A stretch of 64,000 nt of DNA, from positions 191,630 to 255,629 of the forward strand of contig JAKLIW010000004.1 of NCBI GenBank assembly GCA_022709425.1, in the 5' to 3' direction. Every line of letters starts with the position of its first letter. Position 1 is the first letter of the stretch. The translations under genes and the position numbers were made by a program. This DNA is from a bacterium. GTDB taxonomy: Bacteria; UBP6; UBA1177; JAKLFG01. Positions 17,450-27,480 of the stretch are shown here, piece by piece. Below the pieces are notes generated by a model. The model had not been told where the DNA came from. It searched no databases and saw only the letters and a list, made by a program, of their open reading frames with translations.

Positions 17450-19245
17450 TCCCGCGCATTCTTTCAGCCCTACTGCTCCTGTTGGCCGCCGCCTGCGCCT
17501 CGACCGACGCCAAGCAGGAGGCGACGCCCGCCGTCGCCGCTCCGGCCCCCGCGCCGGTCGCCGACGCGGCGCTCATGGAAAAGAGCATGGAGACCCCGGC
17601 ATGGCGGGATCAGGGGCACCTCGAGGCCGACGGCCGCCACTATTTCGTCGGGAGCGCGGCGGGAATCGCCGACCGCGACGAGGCGAAGGGGAAGGCGCTT
17701 TCGAGCGCGCTTTCGAGCGTGAGCCGCTGGATACGGGTCGCCGTCAAGTCGGAGACAAAAAGTTATCAGGAACAGGTCGGCAACGCGGCGGACGGCGTCC
17801 TGATGGATACGTCGAAGGAGTCGGGGGCGCTCATCACGGTGCGCCAGTACGACGAGACGAACTATATCGAAACATGGAACCGGGGCGGCCGCATCGAATA
17901 CGACGCCTTCGTCCGCGTGGCGATAACGGCCGAGAATATGAAAAAACTCCAGATCGAGGCGGCCGGGATCACGGCGTGGGCCGTCGCGCCGGGAAACACC
18001 TGCGGCGTCATCCGCGAGGCCGACGGCTTCATCCGCGAGACCGCCGCGCGCAAAGGGTGGAAACTCGCCCCGACCCCCACGGCGCTTGCCGCCGAGGGCG
18101 ATATCGAGAAGCTGTTCGTTGAACCGAAGGATGCCTACTTTCTGCTGTTCCGGCCGCTCTGCACGACGGGGCAGGGAACAGTGACGGCCAAGATCGCCTT
18201 CGAGCACTATGCCCTCATCGAGCGGGCTACCGCCAATACCATCACGGCCGAGGCCACGGCGTCTACGCAGGCCGAGGCGCTGGGAAAGGCCGAAGAGGCG
18301 ATGCAGAAGGCGCTTTTCTCCTACAGCGGGGTCCTCTTCTCGCCGCAGATGCCGGCGGTCAGCGCGCAGACGACGCTGTCGGAACTCGATATCGAACTCC
18401 TGCAACTGTTCGAGAAGGCAAAAAAGGTCGAGGAGGAGGGGTGGTTGCTTCCCGCCGCGGCGATGGCCAAATGGCAGGAACTGGCCGACAAGCCCGATCC
18501 GAATCCCTATAAACAGACGGCGCTGGACCGCGTCGCGCTGTGGAAAAAATATGCCGACGACCGCGCGGCGCTCGGCGAAAAGCGGAAACTGGACCGCGAG
18601 AAACTGCAGAAGGCGCTTCCGCTTACCGTCATCTCATTCGACGAAAAGGTCCGCTATCTGCGCGAATATCTCTATGCCTACGGGACGCTGTTCGGCGCCG
18701 ACGAGAGCTTCGAACTGATCGATACCCTGCCCGATAAGGCGGCGGCGAAGAAACTGCGCGAGGCGGTGCTCGATCCGGCCATCGTCGGCGAATGGCAGAT
18801 CGCGTGCGACCGCAACGACGGCGCCGCCTGCTATTTCCTCGGCGTCGCGCAGGGAGCGTCGGGCGACAACGCCCTGCGGAAGGGGTGCGACGCGCAGGTC
18901 GGGATGGCGTGCCATGCCATCGCCAAGAAGGCGAAATCCGATACCCGCTACGGCAAGGCGGCCGAGGCGGCGAAAAAGGCGTGCCGGTACGGCGTCAGCA
19001 ATTCCTGTTTCCTCGCCGGTATGGTGTACTACGCCGGGGCGAGCGATGTGGCGGCCGATATCGTCGCGGCGCGCGGCCTTTTTGAAAAGGCGTGCGAGAC
19101 GGGGAACAACGGCGGTTGTGCCTACCTCGGCTGGATGTACGAGAACGGCGAAGGGGTCACCAAGGACCGCGACGCCGCCAAGCAGTACTATCTCAAGGCC
19201 TGCAACCTCGGCCACCAGAAATCGTGCGAACGGGCAGGCGACTGA
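17446..19245 (+). CDS. LPP20-like lipoprotein with C-terminal Cys-rich Sel1 repeats
   Basis: The 599-residue protein starts with a lipobox signal (LLLLLAAAC, Cys17) and a Pro/Ala linker. An LPP20/SLPTX-like domain follows (about 50-165: HYFVGSAAG, AKGKALSSALSSVSRWI, IEYDAFVRVAI), then a helical middle. At the C-terminus (about 450-599) are Sel1-like repeats with paired Cys, as in GACYFLG, MACHAIA, NSCFLAGMVYYAG, GGCAYLGWMYENGEG. Cys-rich Sel1 repeats fold as disulfide-linked helical pairs that bind other proteins. The N-terminal domain is related to that of the lipoprotein at 26578. It is coupled to the membrane protein before it. Function unknown. Confidence 0.75.
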   Translation: MIPRILSALLLLLAAACASTDAKQEATPAVAAPAPAPVADAALMEKSMETPAWRDQGHLEADGRHYFVGSAAGIADRDEAKGKALSSALSSVSRWIRVAVKSETKSYQEQVGNAADGVLMDTSKESGALITVRQYDETNYIETWNRGGRIEYDAFVRVAITAENMKKLQIEAAGITAWAVAPGNTCGVIREADGFIRETAARKGWKLAPTPTALAAEGDIEKLFVEPKDAYFLLFRPLCTTGQGTVTAKIAFEHYALIERATANTITAEATASTQAEALGKAEEAMQKALFSYSGVLFSPQMPAVSAQTTLSELDIELLQLFEKAKKVEEEGWLLPAAAMAKWQELADKPDPNPYKQTALDRVALWKKYADDRAALGEKRKLDREKLQKALPLTVISFDEKVRYLREYLYAYGTLFGADESFELIDTLPDKAAAKKLREAVLDPAIVGEWQIACDRNDGAACYFLGVAQGASGDNALRKGCDAQVGMACHAIAKKAKSDTRYGKAAEAAKKACRYGVSNSCFLAGMVYYAGASDVAADIVAARGLFEKACETGNNGGCAYLGWMYENGEGVTKDRDAAKQYYLKACNLGHQKSCERAGD

Positions 19246-19316
19246 AATAACTGCTTAAAATCATAAGGAATCACTTTTGCTTAAAAATTACGAGTGGTTT
19301 GGATAGGGAGTTCTTC

Positions 19317-20873
19317 ATGTACAAGAAACTGATGCTCATCGCGGTGCTCGTGTTCGCGTGCGGCCTGCTTGCCGCCGCTCCGAAAAAACCGCTCCCGGCG
19401 TGGGAAACGGCCGCAGAAAAAGCGGCGTCGAAAGGGACGAAGGTCCCCTTCAGCCTGCAACTGCGCGTCCCGCCGCAGGATATCCCGTACGGCCCGCCCG
19501 AATACGGCGCGATGGCGGGGGTGGTCATCCAGATACCGACCGGCTGGAACCAGCTGAACGCCTACTACGGCGAAATGGTGAAGGGGATCGTCGCGGCCAA
19601 GGCGAAGCCCTACATCATCGTGGCGAACACCAGCGAGAAGAACAGCGTCCTCACCGATGTGCTCACCCCGTACGGCGTGGCCGAGAGCGATGTCGAATTC
19701 TACTTGTATCCCTACGACGCCAACTGGACCCGCGATTACGGTCCATGGATGGTCTATACCAATGGCCGGACGACGCGCGCCCTAGTCGATCATCACTATT
19801 ACGACGAACGGAAAAACGACGACGCGGTGCCGGGGAAACTCGGGCTGGCGTGGGATGATGAGGTGTTCGTGAGCGGCTTCTACACCGAAGGGGGCAACTT
19901 CATGACCGACGGTCTGGGCACCTGCTGGATGTCGACCGGCGTGTACGACAAGAACAGTCTGGAGGACAACGAGACGAATCGCGCCACCGTCGCGCAACTG
20001 TTCAAGCAGTATCTCGGCTGCGACCGGGTGTTCCATCCCGTGTCGATACCGGGCGAAGGGACCACCCACATCGACATGTATTCGAAGATACTCGATCAGG
20101 ATACCATCATCGTGAGCTATTCGAGCGCCGAATGGGGCGCCGATACCGATGAGCTGGCGCAACTCGACACGGCGGCAGAACTCTACGGCTCCATCGACAA
20201 GCCGGGCGGCGGCAAGTACACCATCGTCCGCATCCCGATGACCTACGGCGGCAGCGGCTCCTTCTGGGATCCGCGGACCTATTTCACCCATACCAATTCG
20301 CTCATCGTCAACGATCATGTTCTTGTCCCGACCTACGGCCGTGGCACCGACGAGGAGGCGCTCCAGATCTACCGCGACCTGATGCCGGGCTACACCATCA
20401 TCGGCATCGATTCCAACGAGATCATCCCGCAGGGCGGATCGATCCACTGTACCACCATGCAGATACCGCCCGAACAGTACCAAGCGTGCGGCGACGGCGT
20501 CATCGCCGGTGAAGAAGAGTGCGAACCGCTCTACCTCGGCGGCGAGACCTGTATCACCAAGGGCTATGCCTCGGGCGCTCTGGCTTGCACCGACGCCTGC
20601 CTGTTCGACCTGTCGCAGTGTTCCCAAGAGCCTGCCGACGACGACATCGTACCCGACTATGCGCCCGATACCGACGATACCGCCAACGACGATACCGTCG
20701 GCGACGAGGTCGTCAACCCCGACGACACCCTGACCGATACGCCGGTGACCGCCGACGATATCGCGCCCGCCGACGACGAAGAGCCCGCCGATGAGGATGT
20801 CGCCGTCATCGTTCCCGACAGCGGCAAACGGGCCGTCACCAACGACGGCTGCGGTTGTTCGGTGTTGTTCTAG
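19317..20873 (+). CDS. Secreted agmatine/peptidyl-arginine deiminase family protein with Cys-rich and Asp-rich tail
   Basis: The 518-residue protein has a signal peptide (MYKKLMLIAVLVFACGLLAA) and a guanidino-modifying catalytic domain of the PAD_porph/agmatine deiminase family. The expected residues are present: DANWTRDYGPW, EGGNFMTDG, the H-x-D pair in THIDMYSK, and the catalytic Cys in GGSIHCTTMQ. It should hydrolyse a guanidinium group, of agmatine or of arginine in peptides, releasing ammonia. After the domain come a Cys-rich C-G-D-G-x-x-x-x-G-E-E-x-C-E module, an Asp/Thr-rich stretch and the terminal residues DGCGCSVLF. Agmatine deiminases are normally cytosolic, so export favours a peptidyl-arginine or surface role. 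The start at 19317 follows an AGGGAG site. Confidence 0.85.
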   Translation: MYKKLMLIAVLVFACGLLAAAPKKPLPAWETAAEKAASKGTKVPFSLQLRVPPQDIPYGPPEYGAMAGVVIQIPTGWNQLNAYYGEMVKGIVAAKAKPYIIVANTSEKNSVLTDVLTPYGVAESDVEFYLYPYDANWTRDYGPWMVYTNGRTTRALVDHHYYDERKNDDAVPGKLGLAWDDEVFVSGFYTEGGNFMTDGLGTCWMSTGVYDKNSLEDNETNRATVAQLFKQYLGCDRVFHPVSIPGEGTTHIDMYSKILDQDTIIVSYSSAEWGADTDELAQLDTAAELYGSIDKPGGGKYTIVRIPMTYGGSGSFWDPRTYFTHTNSLIVNDHVLVPTYGRGTDEEALQIYRDLMPGYTIIGIDSNEIIPQGGSIHCTTMQIPPEQYQACGDGVIAGEEECEPLYLGGETCITKGYASGALACTDACLFDLSQCSQEPADDDIVPDYAPDTDDTANDDTVGDEVVNPDDTLTDTPVTADDIAPADDEEPADEDVAVIVPDSGKRAVTNDGCGCSVLF

Positions 20874-20887
20874 GGCGCAATTTCTTT

Positions 20888-20915
20888 TTGACAATCATTC
20901 CCGCAGTGTTACAAT
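20888..20915 (+). promoter_or_regulatory. Sigma-70-type promoter of the AlbA_2 regulator gene
   Basis: TTGACA at 20888-20893, 16-base spacer, TACAAT at 20910-20915, 32 bases before the GTG start at 20947. Confidence 0.8.
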
Positions 20916-20946
20916 AGCGTCACTCTGATCTCCAAAGGGGGTAACT

Positions 20947-22293
20947 GTGTGGAAAGAGTCTGAAACACTCGAGCTCAAATCGTCATTCGCCGAATGGCGG
21001 GAGATTATCGTCTCGCTTGCCGCCTTCTCTAACAAAAGCGGCGGTACGGTGATCGTCGGTTTGAGCGATGAGGGTGAGCCTACCGGACTTTCAGTCGGCG
21101 GCACTACGCTGGAAGACATTGCGAACAAGATACGCCAGCACACCGATCCGATCCTGTATCCTTCCATAAACGTAAAAACGCACGGTCCCGGCGAGATAGT
21201 TGAGATCGCGATCCCCGGCTCCGACAACAAGCCGGTCTTTGCCTTTGACCGGGCCTATATCCGAGTAGGCAGAGCGAATCAGAAAATGAGCAACGAGGCG
21301 GTCCGCGCGCTGATTAAACGGTACGCGCTTCCGGCTTTCGACGAACAGGAGATGCCGGTCAATGCAACGGCGGTCATGTGGAACCGGGCGGTTCTCAAGC
21401 AGTTCGGCATCACCGGGAAAGATCCGCTTCCCGCGTTGAAAAAACAGGCACTCTTGAAAAATGGGCATCCGCTCAATGCGGCCTACCTTTGTTTCTGCGA
21501 GACACCCGGACTTGCATCCAACGCCATGGTGAAGGTGGCGCGCTTCAAGGGACGCGATATGGCGGTGTTCATCGACATGAAGGATATTCGTACCGCGCTG
21601 GTGCCGGCGGTCGATGAGACCATCGACTTCATCAAACGACACATCGGCATGGAGGTCGAGATCACCGGCAAGGCGCGCCGTACGGAACGGTGGGAATATC
21701 CGCTAGATGCCCTTCGGGAAGGGGTGATCAATGCGGTAGTTCACCGTGATTATACCGACCCCGGTACCGTGCAGATACGCATTTTTGACGACCGGTTGGA
21801 GATATGGAGTCCCGGTCTTCTGCCGAAAGAGCTTTCGGTGAAGAACTTGCCGCGCGAATCACGGTCGATACCGCGCAACAAGACGATCGCGCGTATTTTT
21901 CACGCCATTCGTCTTATCGAGAATTGGGGTTCCGGTTTTCAGCGGATCGCCGCCGCCTGCGAAGGTAACGGCAATCCGGCGCCGGTCTTTGAGGAGAAGG
22001 CGGGGGCCTTCGTCATCACCATACACCCCAAAGTAAATGGGGGAGTAAATGGCACATTAACCGGCACATCAAAAGGCACATTAACTGGCAAGTCAACTGG
22101 CATATTAACCGAAGGCCGTCGTTCGGTCTATGAGCTTATCATGCGGAAGCCCGGTATACAGGCAAAAGATATTCAAGCGGCGTCGAGCATACCGATAGAC
22201 ACTTTGAACAAGCATCTTCGTTATTTGATCGAAAAGAAATTCATTGAGCGACGCGGCGCTAAAAAGACCGGCGGGTACTTCGTTATAAAATAA
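20947..22293 (+). CDS. AlbA_2 (Schlafen-like) DNA-binding regulator with ATPase-like and winged-helix domains
   Basis: A 448-residue protein of the COG2865 type. Order of parts: AlbA_2 domain at about 1-110 (ETLELKSSFAEW, FSNKSGGTVIVGLSDEGEPTG), a middle region, an HATPase_c_4-like region at about 255-350 (LREGVINAVVHRDYT, ENWGSGFQRI), a Gly/Thr linker at about 358-388, and a C-terminal winged helix (MRKPGIQAKDIQAASSIPI...). Members are putative transcription regulators or belong to stress and defence loci; the ligand is unknown. The GTG start follows AAAGGGGG. The linker is encoded by five tandem 12-base repeats at 22051-22110. Confidence 0.88.
   Translation: MWKESETLELKSSFAEWREIIVSLAAFSNKSGGTVIVGLSDEGEPTGLSVGGTTLEDIANKIRQHTDPILYPSINVKTHGPGEIVEIAIPGSDNKPVFAFDRAYIRVGRANQKMSNEAVRALIKRYALPAFDEQEMPVNATAVMWNRAVLKQFGITGKDPLPALKKQALLKNGHPLNAAYLCFCETPGLASNAMVKVARFKGRDMAVFIDMKDIRTALVPAVDETIDFIKRHIGMEVEITGKARRTERWEYPLDALREGVINAVVHRDYTDPGTVQIRIFDDRLEIWSPGLLPKELSVKNLPRESRSIPRNKTIARIFHAIRLIENWGSGFQRIAAACEGNGNPAPVFEEKAGAFVITIHPKVNGGVNGTLTGTSKGTLTGKSTGILTEGRRSVYELIMRKPGIQAKDIQAASSIPIDTLNKHLRYLIEKKFIERRGAKKTGGYFVIK
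22051..22110 (+). repeat. Five tandem 12-base repeats inside a coding region
   Basis: Units are GGCACATTAACC, GGCACATCAAAA, GGCACATTAACT, GGCAAGTCAACT and GGCATATTAACC, read as Gly-x-x-x linkers (GTLT, GTSK, GTLT, GKST, GILT). Since each unit is four codons, copy-number change would keep the frame. Confidence 0.85.
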
Positions 22294-22318
22294 CTTTCAT
22301 TGAACCGGGGGCGGGGCC

Positions 22319-22909
22319 ATGCGTTACTTGTTTGCGGTCATTGCTTTGGCGGTGGCGGTCTTCGCGCTGATCTCGTGTGACAACGGTTCCTGCACTACCG
22401 CCACCGAAAAGACCTATACGCCGACGGCGTCGGTGTTCAAGGCGACCGAAACGCCATCGTGCCCGAAGGCCGACGACCGTTTCGATGTCGATACGGCGGC
22501 CATCATCGCAAAATTCGCGGGCGGCAGCGCCACCTATGCACCGACGGAGGGCGAGGTCGCCAAGCCCGACTACATCCCCGACACCATCACCATCGGCGAG
22601 TACACCAAATGCCTCATCCACACTGAAACGATCGACCCGAACACCGACTGTGAGGGCAATAACTATTTCAAGTTATTCTTTGCTATTTCGGAGGAACGGA
22701 TAGAGGAAATATCCTATACCAACGAACACGGGTATGGTTTCCTTCGCGCGAATATAGAAATCCCGCTGACCGATGGAACTATCTGCCATCTTGGAGTGGG
22801 CGAAGATCTCGCCGACAACGGCGAATGTCATGTCGGGTGTTCCAATCCTGAAGTGTTCGGCGGAGGAGATAAGCCCAGTTATTCCTTCGTCTGGCACGCG
22901 CCGCAATAG
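22319..22909 (+). CDS. Small lipoprotein of unknown function
   Basis: The 196-residue protein starts [20 protein letters not shown], a lipobox with Cys20. The mature part has five or so further Cys, likely in disulfides, and no known motif. CGGGGCC precedes the ATG in place of a good ribosome site. It lies 25 bases after the regulator gene and 10 bases before yjbQ. Residues after Cys20 (DNG) put Asp at +2, which in enterobacteria retains lipoproteins in the inner membrane; the rule may not hold here. Confidence 0.7.
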   Translation: MRYLFAVIALAVAVFALISCDNGSCTTATEKTYTPTASVFKATETPSCPKADDRFDVDTAAIIAKFAGGSATYAPTEGEVAKPDYIPDTITIGEYTKCLIHTETIDPNTDCEGNNYFKLFFAISEERIEEISYTNEHGYGFLRANIEIPLTDGTICHLGVGEDLADNGECHVGCSNPEVFGGGDKPSYSFVWHAPQ

Positions 22910-22919
22910 GAGGAACCCC

Positions 22920-23336
22920 ATGAAACACCACCGCAAAGAACTGTCGTTCACCACGCCGACGCGGCGCGCCTTCATCAATATCACCGCCGAGGTCGAACGG
23001 GCGGTCGCCGAAAGTGGCGTCAAAGAGGGCTTCGTGCTCGTCAACGCCATGCACATCACCGCGAGCGTCTTCATCAACGACGATGAGCGCGGCCTCCACC
23101 ACGACTTTGAGCAGTGGCTCGAAAAACTCGCCCCCGAAAAGCCGCACTCGCAATATCGCCACAACGGCGGCGAGGACAACGGCGACGCGCACCTCAAGCG
23201 GCAGGTGATGGGGCGCGAGGTAGTGGTCGCCATCACCGGCGGACGGCTCGATTTCGGCCCGTGGGAACAGATATTCTACGGCGAATTCGACGGCATGCGC
23301 CGCAAGCGCGTCCTTGTCAAGATCATCGGCGAGTAG
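22920..23336 (+). CDS. yjbQ: YjbQ/UPF0047 family protein
   Basis: The 138-residue protein matches the YjbQ (UPF0047, DUF191) family over its whole length: [20 protein letters not shown], a downstream His-containing segment ([11 protein letters not shown]) and a C-terminal [11 protein letters not shown] stretch. Some members show weak thiamine-phosphate synthase activity and complement thiE mutants, but the physiological role is not settled. AGGAGG stands 8 bases before the ATG at 22920. Confidence 0.92.
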   Translation: MKHHRKELSFTTPTRRAFINITAEVERAVAESGVKEGFVLVNAMHITASVFINDDERGLHHDFEQWLEKLAPEKPHSQYRHNGGEDNGDAHLKRQVMGREVVVAITGGRLDFGPWEQIFYGEFDGMRRKRVLVKIIGE

Positions 23337-23407
23337 CCGCCCCCTCTTTTCTTGTCTTTTCGGTTTTATTTTATTAGTATGAGCGCGCACTATTCGGCAG
23401 GGGTGCC

Positions 23408-26400
23408 ATGAAGCGTTATTCGCCGTTTCTTCTTTTCGTTCTGTTGTTCGCGTGCGAGGGACTCTTTGCGCTCAACCATGAACTTGGCCTGTCGCAGTTC
23501 ATGCTGGACAACTGGACCGCCAATCAGGGCCTACCGCAGAATTCGGTCCTGACGATGGTGCAGACCCGCAACGGCTACCTCTGGATGGGGACCGAAGAGG
23601 GGTTCGTCCGGTTCGACGGCATCTCCTTCACCGTATTCGACAAGGGCAATCTGCCGCTCGAGAACCATCACTCGATGGTGATGGTAGAGGATATCAGGGA
23701 TCCGGTCCTGTGGATAGGGACCGACGGCGGTGGCCTTGTCCGTTTCAATCACCGCACCACCGATACGAAGGTCTATTTGGAAAAGGACGGCCTGCCGCAC
23801 AATTCGGTGGTCCGTATCTTCCAGAACGCCGACGGATCGCTGTGGGTCGCCACCCGCAAGGGGCTGTGCCTCTTCGCCGACGGTAAGATCAAGCAGGTCA
23901 TCCAGAAAAAGGACGGTCTGCCGACCGACGATCTGCGCGCCATGGCGATGGATGCCGAAGGGCGGCTCTGGGTCGGTGGCCGCGCCGGCCGGGTCGGCTG
24001 GGTGAAGGACGGCAAGGCGCATGTGGTCGATTCGCTCGAGTCGCAGGTGTCGCATCTCTATGTCGACAGCGCCGGTCAGCTCTGGGCCGCGACCCAGCAG
24101 GGGCTTTTTACGCTGAACAAGGAAAAGAGCGGATTCCGCCCGGTACAGGCCGATATGCTGCAGAATTATTCGATATCCACGGTCTACGAGGATGCGGGCA
24201 AGAACATCTGGGTGGGCACCGAGGAGACGGGGCTGTTCCGGCTCCGCGACGGCGGCGGCAAGAGCATCACCCCCGACGATAAATTCTATTTCACCAACAT
24301 CGCCTCGGTCTTCGAGGACCGTGAAGGGTCGATATGGATAGGGACGCGCGGCGCCGGCATCTATCGGTTCCGCGAAGGTAAGTTCATGACCATCGGCGGC
24401 CCCGGCGTGTTCCGTAACGAGATCATCTTCTCCATCTACGAATCGAAGAGCGGCGGGATGTGGATCGGTTCGTTCGGCGGCGGGCTCTACCAGTATCAGG
24501 GCGGGAAGGTGTCGCCCTTCAACTATGAGGATATCCTCGTCAACGATTCGACGATACTCTCGCTTATCGAAGACCGCGACGGTGTCCTGTGGGCCGGTGT
24601 GTACGGCAAAGGTCTGTTCCGCTGGGACGGTGGGGCGGGGCGCCTCTATACCAAAGCCGACGGCCTTTCCAGCAACAATGTGTCGGCGGTCTACCGCGAT
24701 TCCAAGGGGCGCATATGGGTTGGTTCCAACGATGTGGGCATCGCCTACTACGATGGCGATACCTTCCGACGTCTCGACCCGGACGGCGATTATACGACCA
24801 AAGTATCCCATTTCTATGAGGCGAAGGATGGCGGCATCCTCATCGCCACCCGTAGCGGACTGACCCGTTGGGACGGCAAGGGGTTCTCGACCCCGTATGA
24901 AGCGCTGACGGGTGTCCAAATATTCTCGATGATCGAAGATGGCCGCGGATCGCTCTATGTGGCGACCGCCAATGGGCTGTTCATCATCCGCGGCGACAAG
25001 ACCAGCCAGATAACGATGCGCAAGGGCCTGCCCATCGAGAATATCTTCGATGTCCTGCTCGACGGCGACGAGAATCTCTGGATGACCTCCAACAAAGGGA
25101 TCATCTTCATCGACCGCAGTCAGATGGATCTGTTCGCCGAGGGGACCATCGAAAAGGTTTCGCCGAAACTGTACGGCGTCACCGACGGTATGCTGTCGGC
25201 CGAATGCAACGGCGGCTCTCAGGGGAACACCTATCGCGACAGGTCGGGACAGCTCTGGTTCGTCACCGCAAAAGGGGTTGCGGTCCTCGACCCGAAAAAG
25301 ATGGCCATCAATGAGGTCGCTCCGCCGGTGGATATTGCCGAGGTGATCGTCGACAAGAAAACGATGCCGTTCTCCGACACCGAGGACACGCCCGAGTTCG
25401 GTCCCGGGGTCACCACGGTCGAGTTCAACTACACCGCGCTGTCGTACCTGTTTTCCGATAAGATGCTTTTCAAATATAAGCTCGAGGGATTCGACAAGGA
25501 TTGGATAGAGGCGGGGAACCGCCGTACCGCCTTCTACAGCAACCTGCGCCCCGGCGCCTACGAATTCCGCGTCATCGCCGCCAACAACGACGGCGTCTGG
25601 AACAATCTCGGCTCCGCCTACCGTTTCTACCTCACGCCCTATTTCCATCAGACGTGGTGGTTCCGCATACTGCTCATACTGCTGGTGGCGGGGGGCGTGC
25701 TCGGCTATATCCGACTCAAGGCCCGCGAGATCAAGAACCGCGAGATAGAGATGGCGCGTATCATCGAATCGCGGACCAAGGACCTGCGCGACATCATCAT
25801 CCACGTGCAGAACATGTCGTCGCGGCTAACCGAGATATCGGACCTTCTGAGCCGTTCGACCGCTACCACCGCCGAACGGTCGAGCGACACCTACGCCAAG
25901 ATAGACCTCGTCTCTTCCACGCTCACCGATATCACGGCAAAACTCAGCGACACGCGCCAGCAGGTCGTGTCGATGAACGACGTGGTCACCAAGATATCGG
26001 ACAAGGCCGACGAATCGTCGACGGTGCTCATGCAGGCGGTCGGAGCGATGGAGCTCATCGCCACCTCGGCCGCCGAGATACGCAACATCATCGAGGTCGT
26101 GGGCGAGATCGCCTTCAAGACCAACCTGCTCTCGCTCAACGCCGCGATAGAGGCGGCGCGCGCCGGCGACGCCGGCAAGGGTTTCGCGGTGGTCGCCGAT
26201 TCGGTCCGCGAACTGTCCAACCAGACCGCCGGGTCGCTCAACTCCATCCGATCGCTGATCACCGACACCGGCGACAAGGTCGCATCCGGAAAGAGCTCGG
26301 TCGACAACAGCGCCCATTTCATCAGCGAAGTCATCAGCGAATTCAAGGGGATATCTGACCGGATGGGGCGCATCAACGCGATCATCGAAAAGCATGTGTC

Positions 26401-26554
26401 CGAGGTCGGGCGCATCGACATATCGCTCTACGAGATACGACGCCTGACGCAGGACAACACGGTGCTGGTCGAAGAGGTCCACCGCGCCGCGCAACAACTC
26501 AAAGACGAGACGGCGCGTCTTGTCCGCGAGGTGACCAAGATTCAGGAACTGTAA
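23408..26554 (+). CDS. Beta-propeller sensor (reg_prop, Y_Y_Y) fused to a methyl-accepting chemotaxis signalling domain
   Basis: The 1048-residue protein starts with a signal peptide (to about residue 22). About twelve to fourteen reg_prop blades follow (to about 600), each containing a motif such as [15 protein letters not shown] or [15 protein letters not shown]; then a Y_Y_Y domain (about 665-735, [16 protein letters not shown]), one membrane helix (751-770) and a cytoplasmic coiled coil. The chemoreceptor hairpin tip sits near residue 896 ([20 protein letters not shown], then [18 protein letters not shown]). In hybrid two-component sensors this propeller/Y_Y_Y region feeds a histidine kinase; here the output is a chemoreceptor domain, which should act through CheA/CheW. 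The ligand is likely an oligosaccharide or other polymer by analogy. No HAMP is evident. Confidence 0.9.
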   Translation: MKRYSPFLLFVLLFACEGLFALNHELGLSQFMLDNWTANQGLPQNSVLTMVQTRNGYLWMGTEEGFVRFDGISFTVFDKGNLPLENHHSMVMVEDIRDPVLWIGTDGGGLVRFNHRTTDTKVYLEKDGLPHNSVVRIFQNADGSLWVATRKGLCLFADGKIKQVIQKKDGLPTDDLRAMAMDAEGRLWVGGRAGRVGWVKDGKAHVVDSLESQVSHLYVDSAGQLWAATQQGLFTLNKEKSGFRPVQADMLQNYSISTVYEDAGKNIWVGTEETGLFRLRDGGGKSITPDDKFYFTNIASVFEDREGSIWIGTRGAGIYRFREGKFMTIGGPGVFRNEIIFSIYESKSGGMWIGSFGGGLYQYQGGKVSPFNYEDILVNDSTILSLIEDRDGVLWAGVYGKGLFRWDGGAGRLYTKADGLSSNNVSAVYRDSKGRIWVGSNDVGIAYYDGDTFRRLDPDGDYTTKVSHFYEAKDGGILIATRSGLTRWDGKGFSTPYEALTGVQIFSMIEDGRGSLYVATANGLFIIRGDKTSQITMRKGLPIENIFDVLLDGDENLWMTSNKGIIFIDRSQMDLFAEGTIEKVSPKLYGVTDGMLSAECNGGSQGNTYRDRSGQLWFVTAKGVAVLDPKKMAINEVAPPVDIAEVIVDKKTMPFSDTEDTPEFGPGVTTVEFNYTALSYLFSDKMLFKYKLEGFDKDWIEAGNRRTAFYSNLRPGAYEFRVIAANNDGVWNNLGSAYRFYLTPYFHQTWWFRILLILLVAGGVLGYIRLKAREIKNREIEMARIIESRTKDLRDIIIHVQNMSSRLTEISDLLSRSTATTAERSSDTYAKIDLVSSTLTDITAKLSDTRQQVVSMNDVVTKISDKADESSTVLMQAVGAMELIATSAAEIRNIIEVVGEIAFKTNLLSLNAAIEAARAGDAGKGFAVVADSVRELSNQTAGSLNSIRSLITDTGDKVASGKSSVDNSAHFISEVISEFKGISDRMGRINAIIEKHVSEVGRIDISLYEIRRLTQDNTVLVEEVHRAAQQLKDETARLVREVTKIQEL

Positions 26555-26577
26555 AAACCATAGCAAGGAGACCATCC

Positions 26578-27465
26578 ATGAACCGTATCGTACTGCTTCT
26601 GACGGCGCTTTCGGCGCTGTTCATCCTTTCCTGCGCCACCGCCGGCGGCGGCGATGATGCCCCGGTCGCCGGACCCGGCAAGATGCTCGAGTCGAGCCCG
26701 GCGGCGAAGCCCGAATGGCTTTCGATCACCGGCTACGCTCAGAAGGGGGGCAACTGGTATTTCGTGGGCGAATCGTCCAAATCGCGCACCGAAGAGGATG
26801 CCCGCGCCAAGGCGCTGCTCAACGGCCTCGCCCAGATATCGAGCCAGTTCGGCGTAAAGGTGTCGAGCGAACTGGTCAGTAAGGAACAGGAATCGAACGG
26901 CAACTACTCCTACGATATCGGCGTCAAGAACAAGCTCACCGGCGCCCCGATACGGATCAAGGACTACAAACTCGACGGCTCCTACATCGAGAAATGGGAC
27001 CGCGGCGCGGTCGAATTCGACGCGAAGGTGCTGGTCAAGGTCCCCGACGAGGAGATCGCCCGCATCCGTAAAGAGATCGACGCCCTCTGCGGCTGGGCCG
27101 TCCTGACCCCGCGACCCGAACTGATGGGCGACGCGATGCGGCTCATGAAGGAGTTCGCGCAGGTCAAGAAGTTCAACCTCAAGCCCGATGCCGACCCGGT
27201 GGCCGACAATTACACCATCGAGACGCTCGCCGACAAGGCGGCCGATTCGGCCTTCTTCCTCGTCCTCAAGGTGAAACCGGCCGAACCGAAGAATGTGGAC
27301 GGCGAATGGTACGCCGATGTCGCGGTCGAGGCGGAATACATATCGCTGACCGAGAACAAGGTGATAAAGCCCTACAGCGGCTCGGCGCGCGGCGCCGCCT
27401 ACACCGACAAGGACGCGGTCAAGAACGGCTTCCTCAAGGCCTTCGACGAGATCATGGCGCAATAG
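26578..27465 (+). CDS. LPP20 family lipoprotein
   Basis: The 295-residue protein has a lipobox signal (ALFILSCAT, Cys19) and an LPP20-like domain (WYFVGESSKSRTEEDARAKALLNGLAQISSQFGVKV, seen in parts across about 57-100). YIEKWDRGAVEFDAKVLVKV and a C-terminal half that probably repeats the fold follow. It resembles the first domain of the protein at 17446, particularly the YFVG and IEK/ETW...R-G...EFDA/EYDA motifs. Such proteins sit at the outer membrane; function unknown. It is the first of a short run with the thioredoxin-like and CsgG-like genes. Confidence 0.8.
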   Translation: MNRIVLLLTALSALFILSCATAGGGDDAPVAGPGKMLESSPAAKPEWLSITGYAQKGGNWYFVGESSKSRTEEDARAKALLNGLAQISSQFGVKVSSELVSKEQESNGNYSYDIGVKNKLTGAPIRIKDYKLDGSYIEKWDRGAVEFDAKVLVKVPDEEIARIRKEIDALCGWAVLTPRPELMGDAMRLMKEFAQVKKFNLKPDADPVADNYTIETLADKAADSAFFLVLKVKPAEPKNVDGEWYADVAVEAEYISLTENKVIKPYSGSARGAAYTDKDAVKNGFLKAFDEIMAQ

Positions 27466-27480
27466 AATTAGGGGAGGGAT

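Noticed and set aside
23531..25804. 757-codon antisense frame opposite the propeller sensor
   Set aside because: The sense strand encodes recognisable reg_prop blades throughout; the antisense product matches nothing and has no start signal.
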